From: Ampelocalamus luodianensis
Taxonomy: Eukaryota > Streptophyta > Magnoliopsida > Poales > Poaceae
Reading direction: 5' to 3'
Length of the DNA stretch: 64,000 bases
Assembly (NCBI GenBank): GCA_036346255.1
Contig: CM070617.1
Span: 25,905,080 to 25,969,079 of the forward strand
The position numbers and the translations under genes were made by a program. A model generated the notes under the pieces. It did not search any database. It saw nothing but the letters and a program-made list of their open reading frames with translations, and was not told the DNA's origin. This document shows, piece after piece, positions 44,156 to 57,349 of this stretch. The first letter of the stretch is position 1; each line of letters starts with the position of its first letter.

Positions 44156-46325
44156 CCTCAATCTAAACCTCTCTTATTCTTGAGATTTAGATTGCCCTTA
44201 AAATCATCTAGCTTCATAACAGGCAGAGCCTTGGTGAAACCATCAGCTATTTGTTCTTTTGTAGACACAAGCCGAACCTGCAACTGCTTATTAATAACTC
44301 TCTCTCTGACAAAGTGAAAATCTATTTCAATATGTTTAGCTCGAGCATGAAACACAGGATTTGCTGCCAAGTAAGTAGCTCCCAAATTATCACACCACAA
44401 AACTGGTGGCTCTTTTAACTGAATACCAAGTTCTACTAGCAAAGACTCCATCCAAATTACCTCAGCTGTAGCATTGGCCATAGATTTATATTCTGCTTCA
44501 GTGCTAGAACGTGATACTGTAGCTTGTTTTCTGGAACTCCAAGAAACAAGATCCGGACCAAAGAAAACTGCAAATCCACCAGTAGATCTTCTATCATCAA
44601 TACTGCCAGCCCAATCCGCATCAGAGAAAACACTTAGTAATACGGAGCTGGACTTCACAATCTCTAGGCCAAGACTCAGAGTATTTTTCACATATCGTAG
44701 AATTCTTTTCACAGTAGTCCAATGAACAGTAGTAGGAGCATGTAAAAACTGACATACCTTATTAACTGAAAAAGCCAAATCTGGTCTAGTAAGCGTAAGA
44801 TACTGAAGAGCTCCTACCACACTTCTATACCGAGTACCATCATCTGAACTTAACTGTACTCCATCATTACAAGAAAGTTTTTCTGAAGTAGAGAGAGGTG
44901 TAGGGGATGGCTTGCAAGTCAACATACCAACTCGAGTAAGGATTTCCCGAGCATATCTCTCCTGGGACAATAACAGCCCTTTGCTGTTGTGTTGAACTTC
45001 TATTCCCAAAAAATAATGTAAATCACCTAAGTCTTTTAGTGCAAAATCTTTGCGAAGATCAGAGAGCAAAGCTAAAACTGCCTCACTTGAAGAGCTTGTC
45101 ACAATAATATCATCAACATATATGAGCATATAAATAGTAAGGTCTGACTTCTGATAAATGAATAAAGAAGTATCAGATTTAGAAGCTACAAACCCAAGAT
45201 TAATGAGCTTAGAACTTAACTTAGCATACCAGGCCCTCGGAGCTTGCTTTAATCCATAGATAGCTTTGTCAAGCTTACACACAAGATGAGGAGCATCCAT
45301 ACTCTCAAAACCTGGTGGCTGTTTCATATAAACCTCCTCTTCCAGAACACCATGCAGGAACGCGTTCTGAACATCTAGCTGTCTCAAGCACCATCCTTTG
45401 GATACTGCCACTAAAAGTACTAATCTGATTGTGGCTATCTTAACAACAGGGCTAAAAGTGTCCTCATAATCAATACCATATCTTTGACGAAACCCCTTTG
45501 CTACCAAACGAGCTTTATATCTGTCTATTGTGCCATCAGCTTTCTTCTTAATTTTATACACCCATTTACAGTCAATCAAATTTGTACCTCCTTTCTCTTC
45601 AACAAGACGCCAGGTCTGGTTCCGAAGAAGTGCATTAATCTCATCTTGCATAGCCTGTTTCCACTTAGAATCATTAAGAGCTTCTTGTAGATTTTCTGGT
45701 TCACCTGTTTCACAGAAATTACACCAACGTATCGTACCATCAGTGAAAATCCTAGGCTTAACAATCCCACTTTGTGATCTTGTATGACGCTGTGGAGGAG
45801 CACTAATAATAGCAGCTGGTGACACATTTGATCCTGAATTAACAGCAGAGGATCCGTCGCAAGCGAGTCGAGCCGACGCGGCGAAAGCGACGAGAGCGAT
45901 GCGGTGTAGCGGGCGACGACTTCGTCCCCATGTGTCGAACCTGGAGACACTGCCGTAGGCACAGCAAAAGGAATCGGTGTTGTTGGATCAGCTGCAGTAT
46001 GTGACTCGTTTTGCGCTTCTGTTTGTTCTGCTGAAACATCCTGTAGGCTAACATCAACTTCAGAGATACCATTAGTAATATTTGGGTCAAATAATACACC
46101 CCCTGAGTTAGCAAGATGACTTGGAAGAGAAACAAGTTCTTTTCTCAACAATGGTCCTGCATTGGGATGCAGATCGGCAAAGGGAAAAATGTTTTCATCA
46201 AACATCACATCCCTAGATATATAGATTCTACCAGTATTGATATCAAGGAACTTAAACCCTTTGTGCATGGAGCTATAGCCAAGGAAAACACATCGAGTAG
46301 AGCGGAAGGACAATTTTCGAGAATT
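44156..46325 (-). pseudogene. Copia polyprotein, C-terminal half (integrase end, reverse transcriptase, RNase H)
   Basis: Reading from the gypsy insertion site, FRSTRCVFLGYSSMHKGFKF begins the integrase C-terminal part, followed by a Thr/Ser-rich spacer. After a frame change near 45840-45930 the reverse transcriptase is intact: WVYKIKKKADGTIDRYKARL, LDVQNAFLHG, IYGLKQAPRAWY and catalytic YVDD. RNase H follows (SDADWAGSIDDRRSTGG, SRSSTEAEYKS) and ends KNKRGLD before the polypurine tract. The uninterrupted 555-codon stretch and the young LTRs suggest recent activity of the family, though this copy is dead. Confidence 0.92.
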
Positions 46326-46330
46326 GTAAG

Positions 46331-46956
46331 TGACGAGGATTAAAACCTCTATATATTATCTTTAATATATAAAAGACCATACGTCTTCATGGTCATAACC
46401 TTTAAGGTGCACGACCTCACTGGTCGTAGAGATTCCAGAGGTTACATAATGGGTACCCTGGTCGGACGAAGGCCCAAGCCAAGCCTCCGACCAGGAGAAC
46501 TGCTCGTAGAAGGTAAGAACTGATTCCAAGGTATATTCTCTACCGTGTGAAGAATGGAACATGTGCGTAATCCATACCACACGACGTTATACACGGATAA
46601 ACAACTACCTTGCGGTTGTTTATCTCACAGACACGAATCGCGAGACGGTTGATCATTCAGCGACTATCATATGACTTCGACCAGCGACAACGCTTCATAT
46701 TAGACGTCTTCTCCAGAAGTAACTGCCACCTCTTCAAAGGTTATTTAAAGAAGGAAGATGGAACGCTGGGGGAGATCAGATCATCAAAAGATAGAAAGAA
46801 AGAAGCATTGTCTTGTACTCTAAAAGCGATCAGTCATTCAGCCGGGATACACCCTTGTAAAATCTCAGTTCATACTAATAAAGAGCAGTCCCATTGCAAT
46901 CCCAAGATTTCCCACGTCATTCTCTCTTTTTTCCATTTATTGTAAGATCGGCGACA
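46331..46956 (+). repeat. Gypsy 5' LTR
   Basis: The 626-base LTR begins TGACGAGGATTAAAACC and ends GATCGGCGACA. Target duplication GTAAG precedes it (46326-46330). Immediately downstream, TGGCGCCGTCCGTGGGGA (from 46959) is a typical plant gypsy primer-binding site. Relative to the right LTR it lacks about 12 bases near the 3' end, between short CGAC repeats. Confidence 0.92.
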
Positions 46957-47055
46957 GCTGGCGCCGTCCGTGGGGAATGCGGCGTGGAATCTTGGAAGAC
47001 TGGTGTTGCTCACCGATTCTTTGTCCATTTCCCACTTGTAATCGCTCATGCGGTT

Positions 47056-49135
47056 ATGTCGGGAAGTTGGGACGAAGAGAATTGGTTCGACCTGGCGGAC
47101 TACGCCAACCTTGACATGGATGCATGCATGCGCGCCATGGAGGGAAATGGAGCCTCTTCATCATCCTCCTCTTCCATCGGGTCGCCTGTTGCAGAAACAA
47201 GCGAAATCGACCGGATGGATGAGGATACACCACCGCGATCAGTGGTGTTTCCAGAAGAGACGCTCCCGACCGGTTCAGAAAGCCCGAAGGCTTCAGCAAG
47301 CCCGGACTCCGCGACCGGCAAGAAAGGTGAAGAAAACCCAACTCATCAACTCGAAGTCCAATATACTTTTGATGCGATCATGGTTGATAGATACTCACCG
47401 ACGGCTTCTAGAAATTCCAGGAGCCAACCGACACTTGGTGACAGTGTCGATGAAACCCCGCTGGTGATAAACCAGATGGGGATAATAAGGCTCAGCATAC
47501 GATCGGCGATTCGCGCATCGAGTGAGACCATTACAAGAACCTCGGAGGTGCGATCACCGATTATTCTCCATCGTGAAACTCTTGGTGAAAACTCGAAAGG
47601 CTCTCCATTGATTACGATGGAAGCTCATCAGAGGATAACTGTTGGAAACACGAGGTCAATGCGATCGGAGATTCAAATCAAGATGCCGTGTACGGTCCTC
47701 CACACATTGCCTCGCCACCACATAATGATGGAGATGATACGAGCGGTCGGGCACCAAATGCCGAGGTCACGAATCGGTGAGCGTCCATCGATTAATTCGC
47801 TGATCTGCCTAGCCAATGCGGAGATCGAGCAAGACCGATGGGAGAACAGAGAATTGAGCCATCAAACACCTCTTTACGGTAGAAACCGTAAGACCTTCGG
47901 TAACAATACGAACTGCGAGTTAGAAATATGTTAAATACTTCGACCTGTTTTGGCGAAACTCCGGTTTTGCGACTTGTAGGTCAAGTATCGGAGATTATCC
48001 AATGAGACCATGCGGCGCGCGGAAGCATATCGGGAGCGAAGGCAACCACAGTCGGACCATGACTTCATCTCGGCATTCTTCCACGGCGAAGCGGCGTGGT
48101 CATGTTGAGGGTCAACTAACACAAGGACCGCCGGCGCTTAGACCAGCAGGTCATGAGGAAGAAGATTGTTTGAGAATCTTCACCTTCACCTCGCCAACAA
48201 TAGCAAACGCTTGGACCTCATGATCTTGGTATCATCTTAACGAACAAGCGGTCAAAGGCGTTCTCGAAAGCGTACGGCCGGATCGGGATACGAGAAAATC
48301 AGCGACCTAGTCCGGAATCGGTCCCGACCGATTATAATCGACACCTTTTCAAAGAAGGCGCCGTGAGGCGATCACGGGTTGTCGAGCTTTCTGCAGGCTC
48401 CAAGGCGTGCGTTGGCCAAGCAGTTCCGACACGCCAACTGGATAAATTCAATGAGACCCAAAATCCTTTAGAATTTCTTCAGATTTATACCCCGCTATCA
48501 GAGCTGCTGGCGGCGACGAAAATGTAATGGCTAATTATCTTCCCACGGTACTAGAAGAATCAACCCGATCATGGTTGCTAAATTTACCTATCGGATCCGT
48601 GTATACTTGGGAGCAGCTTTGCGATCTTCTAATTGCAAACTTTCAGGGTACGTACGATCGCCCTGGAAAGGAGGATGATCTCCATAGGATACGGCAAAAA
48701 CCTAATGAAACTCTTCGACAATACATCAAGAGATTTAGCCAAGTTCGCAACTCGATTCCAGAGGTTGCAGAGTCTTCTGTTATCCAGGCTTTTAAAGCGG
48801 GATTAAGAAATCGAAGGTTTACGGAGGATCTAGCAATTTATCCCCCACGAACAACCATCGAGCTCTTCGACATGGCTGACAAGTACGCAACGGCTAGCGA
48901 AGCGGTCGAGTGGAACAAGCCGTTGATCGAAAAGACAAGATCCCCACAGTGTCCGGATAAGTCCGAAAAGAAGCGTAAGAAAGCTCTCAAGAAGAAGAAA
49001 CACGCGGAACTAACAATAAGGAGGTTACGGCTGTTTCTGAAATTTCCTAAAGGAAGAAAAGATTACTCGGTCATAGCAAAGCAAAAGCTCAGACCAATGA
49101 GTATAAGAAAAGCAAAAATGGTGTCCTCTCTATAA
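47056..49135 (+). pseudogene. Gypsy gag, decayed
   Basis: The leader protein begins MSGSWDEENWFDLADYANLD at 47056 and stays open to 47934. The gag core (retrotransposon gag family) is in another frame at 48527-49135, with TRSWLLNLPIGSVYTWEQLC and RQKPNETLRQYIKRFSQVR. Between them the reading frame is broken several times. A CCHC zinc knuckle is not legible after the Lys-rich tail. Confidence 0.8.
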
Positions 49136-51790
49136 ACAAGCGGGACACGATTTACATAGCTATCGCGCTTAGCGAAAGAAATTGAATGATTATTATGCGG
49201 TAAGGTCCACTTCCTTCAATTCAAGAAATTGGAAACAAGCTCGAGAAGGACAAGGATGGTGACGAGGAGATGGAGTATCAAGAACCTCGACATCTTGTCG
49301 ATGTAATTTTCGGGATCTTCTTCATACGAATCCGGGCGTCACTGAAGGCCATGGGCGAGAAGTCAACCTTGCTGAAACTCCGATCATCACCAAGCGTTCA
49401 AGGTGGTGGAGACAATAATCTCCTTTAACAAAGAAGATTGCCCAATTCCTTCAACTCGACCGGTAGGTTTCCAATTGTCGTTGAGCCTACTATTAATAAG
49501 CGCAAGGTTAATCGGGTTTTGATAGATGGGGTAGTTCTTTAAATATTCTCTTTGCAAGCGCATTGGAAGATATCGATTCCAAATTCTAAGGTAAAGCTCG
49601 TGAAATATGCCTTTCATGGTATAGTTCTGGATCCACCGCCAAGCCAATAGGGCAATTATCCCTATTGGTTACGTTGAAAAACCGACAATTTCGAGCGAAA
49701 AAGTTTCTTCGATGTAGTGAATTTTGAAACGACATATAATGCAATCCTTGGTCGTCCGCCCTTAGTAAAATTCTGGTAGCTACGCATTCACGGTTACGAG
49801 TTTGAAAATGCCGGGACCAAAGGGTGTCATCACGGTCCGAGGTGATCGAAAAATCGCCTCGCATGTGATCGGAAATGTTTAGAAGCGGTCGATGAGCTTA
49901 CGACGGAGGAACTACCACCGCTACCATGCGGGTAAAACACTCAAGACCAAAGATAGCACCAAAGCCTTGACCGGATGAAAGAGGTACCACTCGTGGCGCT
50001 TGAAAGTGCCAAGATTCTGTTCGGGGAAGGACTCAACCCCAAATAGGAAGAGTCGCTCGTCTCCTTCCTCCGAGCAAATCAGGATGTATTCGCCTGGCAG
50101 GCATCCGACATGCCCGGAGTCCCCAGGGAGGTGATCGAGCATAGGCTAGCATTGCAGCCTGATAAAAGACCGATCAAGCAGAAGCTAAGGCGTTTTGCAC
50201 CTGATCGGAGAATAGCAATCCAGTCGGAGATTGACAAGCTACTCCAAGCTGGATTCATTCGTGAGGTCGACCACCCCGAATGGCTTGCCAATCCTGTAAT
50301 GGTTAAAAAGGCCAATGGAAAATGGCGTATGTGTATCGACTTTCTGATTTAAATAAAGCTTGTCCAAAGATGATTTTCCCTTCCTCGCATTGATCAACTT
50401 GTAGACTCTACCTCGGGTGTGAGTTATTAAGTTTTTAGATGCATATTCGGGATACCACCAGATTAATATGAGTAAAGAAGATGAAGAAAAAACTTCCTTC
50501 ATCACTCCATTTGGTACCTCTTGTTATGTAAAGATGCCATTTGGTCTTAAAAATCTTTGGTGCGACGTTCCAAAGGTTGATGCAGAAAACCTTTAGTACA
50601 CGAGATAGGTCGGAATCTTGAAGCCTATGTTGATGACTTGGTCGTAAAAGTATCAACATTGGTGACCACATTCGGACCTACAAGAGACTTTCAATAATTT
50701 AAGGCGTCATAACCTTAAATTAAATCCGGAAAAGTGTGCGTTCGAGTTTCATCCGAAAAGCGCTCGGGTTTCTAGTTTACGCTAGAGGCATTGAAGCAAA
50801 TCCGGTGAAAATAACCGCTATCGATCGAATCGTTCCCGACCACGAAAAGGAAGTCGAAGCTAACCGTGCGTATGGCGGCGTTAAGTCGTTTCATAGCACG
50901 GTTAGGTGAAAAAGGACTCCCATTCTTCAAGCTTCTCTGGAAACATGGAAGTTTCGAATGGACTAAAGAGGCAAACGACACTTTTGGGGAGCTTAAACGG
51001 TATCTTACGAATCCTCCAGTCTTAGTCTCTCCAAGATTAGAAGAGACATTGCTAATTTACGTCATTTAAGCGCCACGCAGCGATTAGCGGTGTATTGGTC
51101 GTAGAACGTGATCGTATCCAACGACCAATATATTACGTAAGCGAAGTCTTGCATGGACCAAAAGAACGATATCCACAGATACAAAAATTGCTCTATGGTC
51201 TCCTTATGACTTCAAGGAAACTTAGACATTATTTTCAGGCCCATAAAGTGGTCGTACCTACCGGATATCCGCTTGGTCAAGTCCTAGGTAACAGGGAGTC
51301 ATCAGGGCGAATAGCGAAATGGGCGGTTGAGCTTGGGGCGTTTGACCTCTATTTTGTCCCTAGAACGATTAAGTCTCGTGCAATAGCGAAATTCATTGCG
51401 AATGGACAAACCACGAACCCTCCCAAGAACCCGATGCGAGTTCCACGACCGATGGACAATGTACTTTGATGGTTCCTTGATGCTTCAAGGCTCGGGTGGG
51501 GTCGTTTTGATTTCCCCTCTTGGCGAACAACCGTCGCCATTCGGTTAAACTTTCTGCTACAAATAATGCGTGAATCGAAGGTTTCTTTGGCGGGACTTGA
51601 GCAACTCGTTCGCTCGGGATTCGCAGATTGCTAGTGAAAGGTGATTCTCAACTAGTAGCGAATCAAGTAGGGAAAGAGTATCAATGCTCTAGTACCAAGA
51701 TGTCATCATATCTGGCGGAAGTACGGAAACTTGAAAAGCATTTCTTGGTTTCGGATCCAACACATTCCTAGAAAGGAAAATTTTCAGCGG
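49136..51790 (+). pseudogene. Gypsy protease, reverse transcriptase and RNase H, heavily frameshifted
   Basis: The protease region (49300-49900) is fragmentary. Reverse transcriptase starts are clear at 50110-50350 (RPIKQKLRRFAPDRR, FIREVDHPEWLANPVMVKKA, NGKWRMCIDF). Further pieces follow in different frames near 50430-50650, including HQINMSKEDEEKTSFITPFG and an AYVDDLVVK-like segment. The connection and RNase H region is readable at 50866-51069 and 51095-51469 (PIYYVSEVLHGPKERYPQIQ). Many single-base breaks separate these blocks. Confidence 0.8.
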
Positions 51791-51795
51791 ACCGG

Positions 51796-53200
51796 TTGGC
51801 CCGGATGGCTTCCACACGGACATCCGTCCCGCCCGGAGTTTTTCTCGAGAAACTCGATTCACCCTCGGTAGTCGAGCCTTCCGAGGACATAGATGTTAGC
51901 AAGGAGGTTGCACACCTTGATTCTGCAAACATGGATGCTCCACAGGTCGATGATGGTTGGCGCCATCACGATCACGGTAGAGATTGGATGACATCGATCT
52001 ACAATTATCTTCAGCATGACATAATTCCAAAAGATGATGTAGAGGCTGATCGTATTGCACGAAAAGCCAAATCATACACTCTCATTGAACGTACCTTATA
52101 TAAGCGAGGATCTCACGGAGTGTTGATGAGATGCATATCTCAATCGGATGGCATTAAATTGCTAACCGAAATTCATGAAGGAGTCTGTGGAGCTCATCAT
52201 TCCTACAGAACGCTGGTCGGTAAAGCCTTTAGGCAAGGATACTACTGGCCAACTGCCCTTCATGATGCAAAAGAGCTCGTGACGAAGTGCGTACAATGTC
52301 AGTTTCATAGCCGACAAGTACATCAGCCGTCTCAAGCTTTGCAAACAATCCCTCTTTCTTGGCCTTTTGCAACCTGGGGACTGGACATTCTGGGACCTTT
52401 CCCAAAGGCACCCGGGGGCTTTGAGTTCCTGTTCGTCATGATTGACACGTTCACTAAGTGGATCGGCCGAGCGGTTGTAAAACTACAACCGAAGCCGCCA
52501 AGAGGTTCCTAACAAAAAGCGTGATTACGGTTTGGTGTACCCGATCGTATAATCGCGATAACGGTGCCCGATACTCAGCGGCAATTTTGAAGTGCATTCG
52601 AAGAACTAGGTGTCAAGATACATTTAACCTCGTTGCTCATCCACGAGCAATGGAGCGATTGAGCGAGCCAATGGTATCATAATGCAAGGGATCAAGCGGC
52701 GAGTGTTCGACCGATTACTTCAGCGGTCGGAGCTTGGGTTGAGAACTTCCTTTGTATTATGGGTGTTCGTACCACAACTAGTCGTGCGGCGGGAAACACC
52801 ATTCTTTTTAGTTTACGGGGCTGAGGCTATGCTTCCTCTAGAACTAAAATTGGTTACGCTCGGTGATTACTTTTACGAAAGTGATCGATCGAGCGACGAC
52901 TTGACGACATCAATTTCCTTGAAGAAAGACGAAATCAAGCCTTGATACGATCAGCAATCTACCAACAAGCCATGCGTCGGTATCACAGTCGTAAGGTACA
53001 ACCTCGCAGCCCTAGTCTGTAGGTGATCTGGTTATCGAAAAATCCAGAACCAAGCAAATCGCAATAAACTTTCACCTAAATGGGAAGGTCCATACACTGT
53101 GGTCGAAGTAACCCGACCAGGATCGGTACGGTTAGCTATGTCAGATGGGCAGGTTTTATCTAATTCTTGGAATATTGATCAATTGCGTAAGTTCTATGTT
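51796..53200 (+). pseudogene. Gypsy integrase, broken
   Basis: The open frame 51796-52512 includes the zinc-binding HHCC region (HEGVCGAHHSYRTLVGKAFR, then KELVTKCVQCQFHSRQ) and the start of the catalytic core (WPFATWGLDILGPFPKAPGG, FVMIDTFTKWI). After 52512 the frame breaks; later pieces run to about 53200, including RRETPFFLVYGAEAMLPLEL. Confidence 0.85.
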
Positions 53201-55075
53201 TAATTTCATGTATTTCATTTTTATTCATTTTTTCTTCAATAAAGATGCTTTTCCTTAAAAATGATAAGTATGGTTGTTTATACTTATTATTTGTTGCATC
53301 TGGTCGTATGCCATTCCCGTTACTGGTTGGTCGGAGAAGACTCTCATTCTCTCCGATATTCCTTCTTTGGGATCTCCACTACTCATGGTTGTTGACTTAA
53401 ATGTCACCAATCACATTGGTTTTAGCCGTGATCATTGCTTCAATGATACACATTCACGACCGGACATTCTTTTCTTAAAGAGTCATACGAGTATAAGGAG
53501 TACCAACTCGAACGATTTACTTGGCTTTCGTTTCTTGAAATTGAAGATTGTTATTTTATTTCAACATTACATTTCTAATCAAGTTTGGCTCTTGGTCGGG
53601 ACACGAAAGCCTCTGGTGAAGTCTCTCCTCTCCGCACGTGGTCACCTTGCTGGAAGGAGCTTCCTAGTGACGATCATTTTCCTCGATCCTCGCCGCGATC
53701 GGTTTGAGAATGAGCACGTTTGCGAAATATTTTACAAATCTTGATTCTTAAGATTCGATCGACCAGATCCGAATATTTCCTAAACAACGGTACTTATCTC
53801 TTCATTTCATTTCTTGCATACATTCTTAATGCATATCTTCTTATAAGCAAGATCTAGTCTTTGTTATGTCTTCTGACTACAAGTGGTATTCCATAGTACT
53901 TCGATAATGAGCAAAATCTAGACTAGCAGAAGTCATCAGTTGGTTCCGACCACATGATTTTCTAGTATTTCCTAGATCATTGTCATACACATTATCAGCA
54001 CTCTTACCCTGGTCATCGTTATTACTCAATTACCTGGTCTACTGCTTTCTTTTAGTAACGTTCCTCTACTAACATAAGCAGTCGGGGGCTAGGAGATATA
54101 TGAGTATTTAACAGCATTAATAAGACAAAACAGGATCTTCTTTGATAAAAGGTAAGTTTTCATTTTACATAGTCTAAAGTTACATTCATTTACATGTTGA
54201 GACCACCAGACTGGTCGCTATGTGATGGAGATCCGACTTCCATTTCTTCTGCAACTTTCTCTCAGAGGTCTTACTTCCTCGAGAAGTTTTGTTGCTTCAC
54301 TTTGAGAGCGATCAAGTCCTCTTCCACACTTTAAGACTAACAGAGCGGTGGAAGCCTTTAATTTTGCTAAAGCAACACTAACTCCATTACAATAGCTTCT
54401 GCATTGTGCAGGTATGGTTTTCCTTCATAGTTTTGAGCGGGCCTTTGGATCTTCCAAGTTGACCAAAGTAAATCATCTTTTCCGTTGGATCTCCTAATGA
54501 AGGCAAGCTTGATCCGATCTCATATCAAAGATCATTTTGTTAAGGGCGTGATCTTCTCATCAAGGCCAAATACAAGGGTCGCCTTTTGGCCACGCTCAAA
54601 ATCGAGGGTCTTCTCCGCTCGTTCAAGTGCTACAGTTTTTTCTGCACGAGTAGATAAACAAAATTAATGTACTCTTTACAATTGAAGTTATGGAATACTG
54701 GTTAGGTTTACGACTAGTTACCTTTGATTTTCTTCTCACAAGAGTCGAAAACCTCTTTTTGCCTGGTCATCGCATGCTCGATCGACCGGTCTTTACTCTG
54801 ATTTTCTTCCCTCAGCTTTATTATTATAGCTTCCTTGCCCTTGATCTCTTCTTTAATTTTCTCTAAATCTATCAAATATGATAGAAGGAGAAGGATAATC
54901 TATAAGGAGAATCAAGATAATAAACCTTAGGAGATCAAAAAGAGAAATGTACTTACTTCTCATATCGGAGTGTTTTTGCTCCAAAGTTTTCTTATTCGTT
55001 GGGTCAGTCCTCCGATCAGAGCATAGTTCTCGACCAAATGCTACAAAAACAAAAATTCCTTTCTTTAGCAAGCTT

Positions 55076-55615
55076 TCAAAGAAACTGCAAAAGAAAGAGT
55101 TGTAAGGATGGTCGTAGAACACTTACCCGAATTGCTATATCATTATATTCGGAAAAGATGGTATCTGGACCAATCTTGGCTTGATGGTCCGATATCTTTC
55201 CCCAGGCTTCATCAAGTTCCTTATCCTCGATAAATCGGGGAGAAAAAGGGAATTTGTTAACCTGAGAAGTATTTCCTGGAGGAGGTGGAACCTGTTGAGG
55301 GTCTCTGGGGATGACTACCTCGGAGAAGGAGTAAGGATTACTAGAGGATCTGACAGATCTTTGAAACACCTTTCGGGGCTTCTTTGCTACTTCATCCTCG
55401 GTAGTTTTTGCTTTAGGAGTATCACAGTGGGAGCCTCCACGACCACCTCTACCTCGGGAACTTTTTCTGAGGGTGCTCTGATCGGACACGACCGAACACC
55501 GAAGATCTAAAACAAGAGAGAGAGAAGGTAAGGAAGATCCAAGGTATGTATAAATCGACCTCTTCATTTTATATATATACCTTGTTGTTTTTCTGAATTT
55601 ACCCTTATAGCGCAT
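55076..55615 (-). pseudogene. Antisense frame downstream of the gypsy transposon-type protein
   Basis: The open frame includes KPRKVFQRSVRSSSNPYSFS, VVIPRDPQQVPPPPGNTSQV and FIEDKELDEAWGKISDHQAK. Its orientation and position, 3' of the PF04195-like frame on the minus strand, suggest further exons of the same antisense gene. Breaks between the pieces prevent a full model. Confidence 0.5.
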
Positions 55616-56425
55616 CGAACTAAAGTTCGTTGCGCTAGCCTTCCTCTTCTGTCAATCGATCTCACGGTTCTAAACCGGTAGGGTTGACTAGATCTTGCAC
55701 ATCTACCGATCGGAAATCGGGCGATATCGCGACCATTTGGTCGAGGTCACGATCGCCGGGTCGAGAGATGTAGATTCGTCTACCTCCACAACAGATGGCC
55801 TCGATGAGGCACCGAAGGATTCTCGGTGACCTTCTTTGGAAGGTACGACGACCGCCTAAATTCATCATCAAAGATAGTTAGGCGATAAACATAATTTATC
55901 CAAAATATTATTTGTGTTCGGTTACCTACCTGCGGAGGGCTTACATCTGTGTGGTCGAAGGGAGATCGGATCATCAATTGGCTCACATCTTTCGGTGACC
56001 TTGTTGACTCTCAACCCAACCGACTACACATCAAAGAGGATTTATGGTATCCGATCAAAAATAATATGTACGTCAATAAGACAACGATTGATATTTTTAC
56101 CTTAAGTCTTTCAATCCTTTCTTCAATGAAACAGACCGCTAAGATCCGAGGAAAACTAGCCTTATCGCGAGCTCTCAGCGCAGATCATCTTGATCCGGCT
56201 TCTAATCTCATAAGAAGATAGAGTCAGAAAGGTAAAATGAAAGAGTTAAGAAATAATCAATGAAATATGTAAACTGGTGGAATCATTAAAATGGCTTACC
56301 ATCTTTAGAGTCTCTGTCGTATCATCACGACCAATGTACGAGCATCTTATGTGTTCGGGCCTTCAAAGGGCTAACCGTGCGTGGAAAAATCTTTCACCAC
56401 ATGCCAAGATGTTAGACCTTTGGCG

Positions 56426-57025
56426 CTAAAAGCTTGATTGCTTGACCCATTTTCCTCGTTTCCCTCTTTCTCCATAGAGGCGCCATCTCGGATTCTCGAC
56501 CGCCTTCTTACGAATAATAAAGGTGTCTTTCTTCGTGATCTTCATATAGAACCAGCTCTTCTTCCACGACGACCACGAAGATTTTGAGTACATAAAAATG
56601 TACTCATCGGCTTTTCCATCATGGAGACGCAAGGTGCACTCTCCAGGCGTCCCAATCGCCTTTCCAGACTTTGTCATCCTGTAGTAGTACCTGAATAAAT
56701 CCAGATCTGCTGGAATCCCTAAGTATGCTTCGCAGAGATAGATGAAAATCTCGAGATTGGCGATGGCATTGGGAGCCAGATTCACCAATTCAACTCCATA
56801 ATACTCCAAAACTTGAGGAAGGAAGGAGTGAGTTGGTAGCCGAAATCCGCATTCGATATATGCGAGAAAAACAGGAATTTCTCCATCTTCACTGCTCGGG
56901 GAATGTTCCCCAAACGCGGATCTCCAAGAAATCACATCCTTGTCGGGAGCATCCGATCTTCTCAGATTCTCCAACTTTTTCTCACTTAGGTCAGAAACCG
57001 ACCAGTTGGTGATTTGGTCCGACAT
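56426..57025 (-). CDS. Antisense protein of the putative gypsy-type transposon family
   Basis: From ATG at 57025 the frame reads MSDQITNWSVSDLSEKKLEN, later GEIPVFLAYIECGFRLPTHS, FLPQVLEYYGVELVNLAPNA and FIYLCEAYLGIPADLDLFRY, then WKKSWFYMKITKKDTFIIRK. This matches the plant family annotated as putative gypsy type transposon (Pfam PF04195 in my recollection), typically found antisense between pol and the 3' LTR of certain gypsy elements. About 200 residues are open here without interruption, unlike the sense pol. Function is not known. Confidence 0.7.
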   Translation of the reverse strand: MSDQITNWSVSDLSEKKLENLRRSDAPDKDVISWRSAFGEHSPSSEDGEIPVFLAYIECGFRLPTHSFLPQVLEYYGVELVNLAPNAIANLEIFIYLCEAYLGIPADLDLFRYYYRMTKSGKAIGTPGECTLRLHDGKADEYIFMYSKSSWSSWKKSWFYMKITKKDTFIIRKKAVENPRWRLYGERGKRGKWVKQSSF

Positions 57026-57349
57026 GGTTAGGTTCTTTTTGGGTGAGAAAAGCAAAGGAGGTCGGAGGTAGTTTTTACTCGGAAGATGAGAAAAGAAAGG
57101 AGGAAGTGAAAAAACCCTAGGTTTACAAAGGGGTTTTATAAGCTTCAGAAATCCTAAACCGTAATAAGAAGTTACCCCAAAAAGTCCAACGGACACAGAA
57201 ACTCTTCAAATCCCAAGGCAAAGTTCTCAACTTTAAAGTGAATACAAACCGCTTCAAATGCCTTTGTATTTAATAAGCGTCATCCCGATACGATTTCATC
57301 GGAAGAAAGGTGTTCACACGACCTATTCATTTAAAGTTCGGGGGCTAGC

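Larger units (their letters stand above)
53203..57349. other. Post-pol region of the gypsy element
   Basis: This 4.1-kb non-pol segment precedes the right LTR. No sense-strand coding region was recognised; the antisense frames at 55076-55615 and 56426-57025 are described separately. GGGGGCTAGC just before 57350 is a plausible polypurine tract. An additional long region between pol and the 3' LTR is known in several plant gypsy lineages. Confidence 0.7.
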
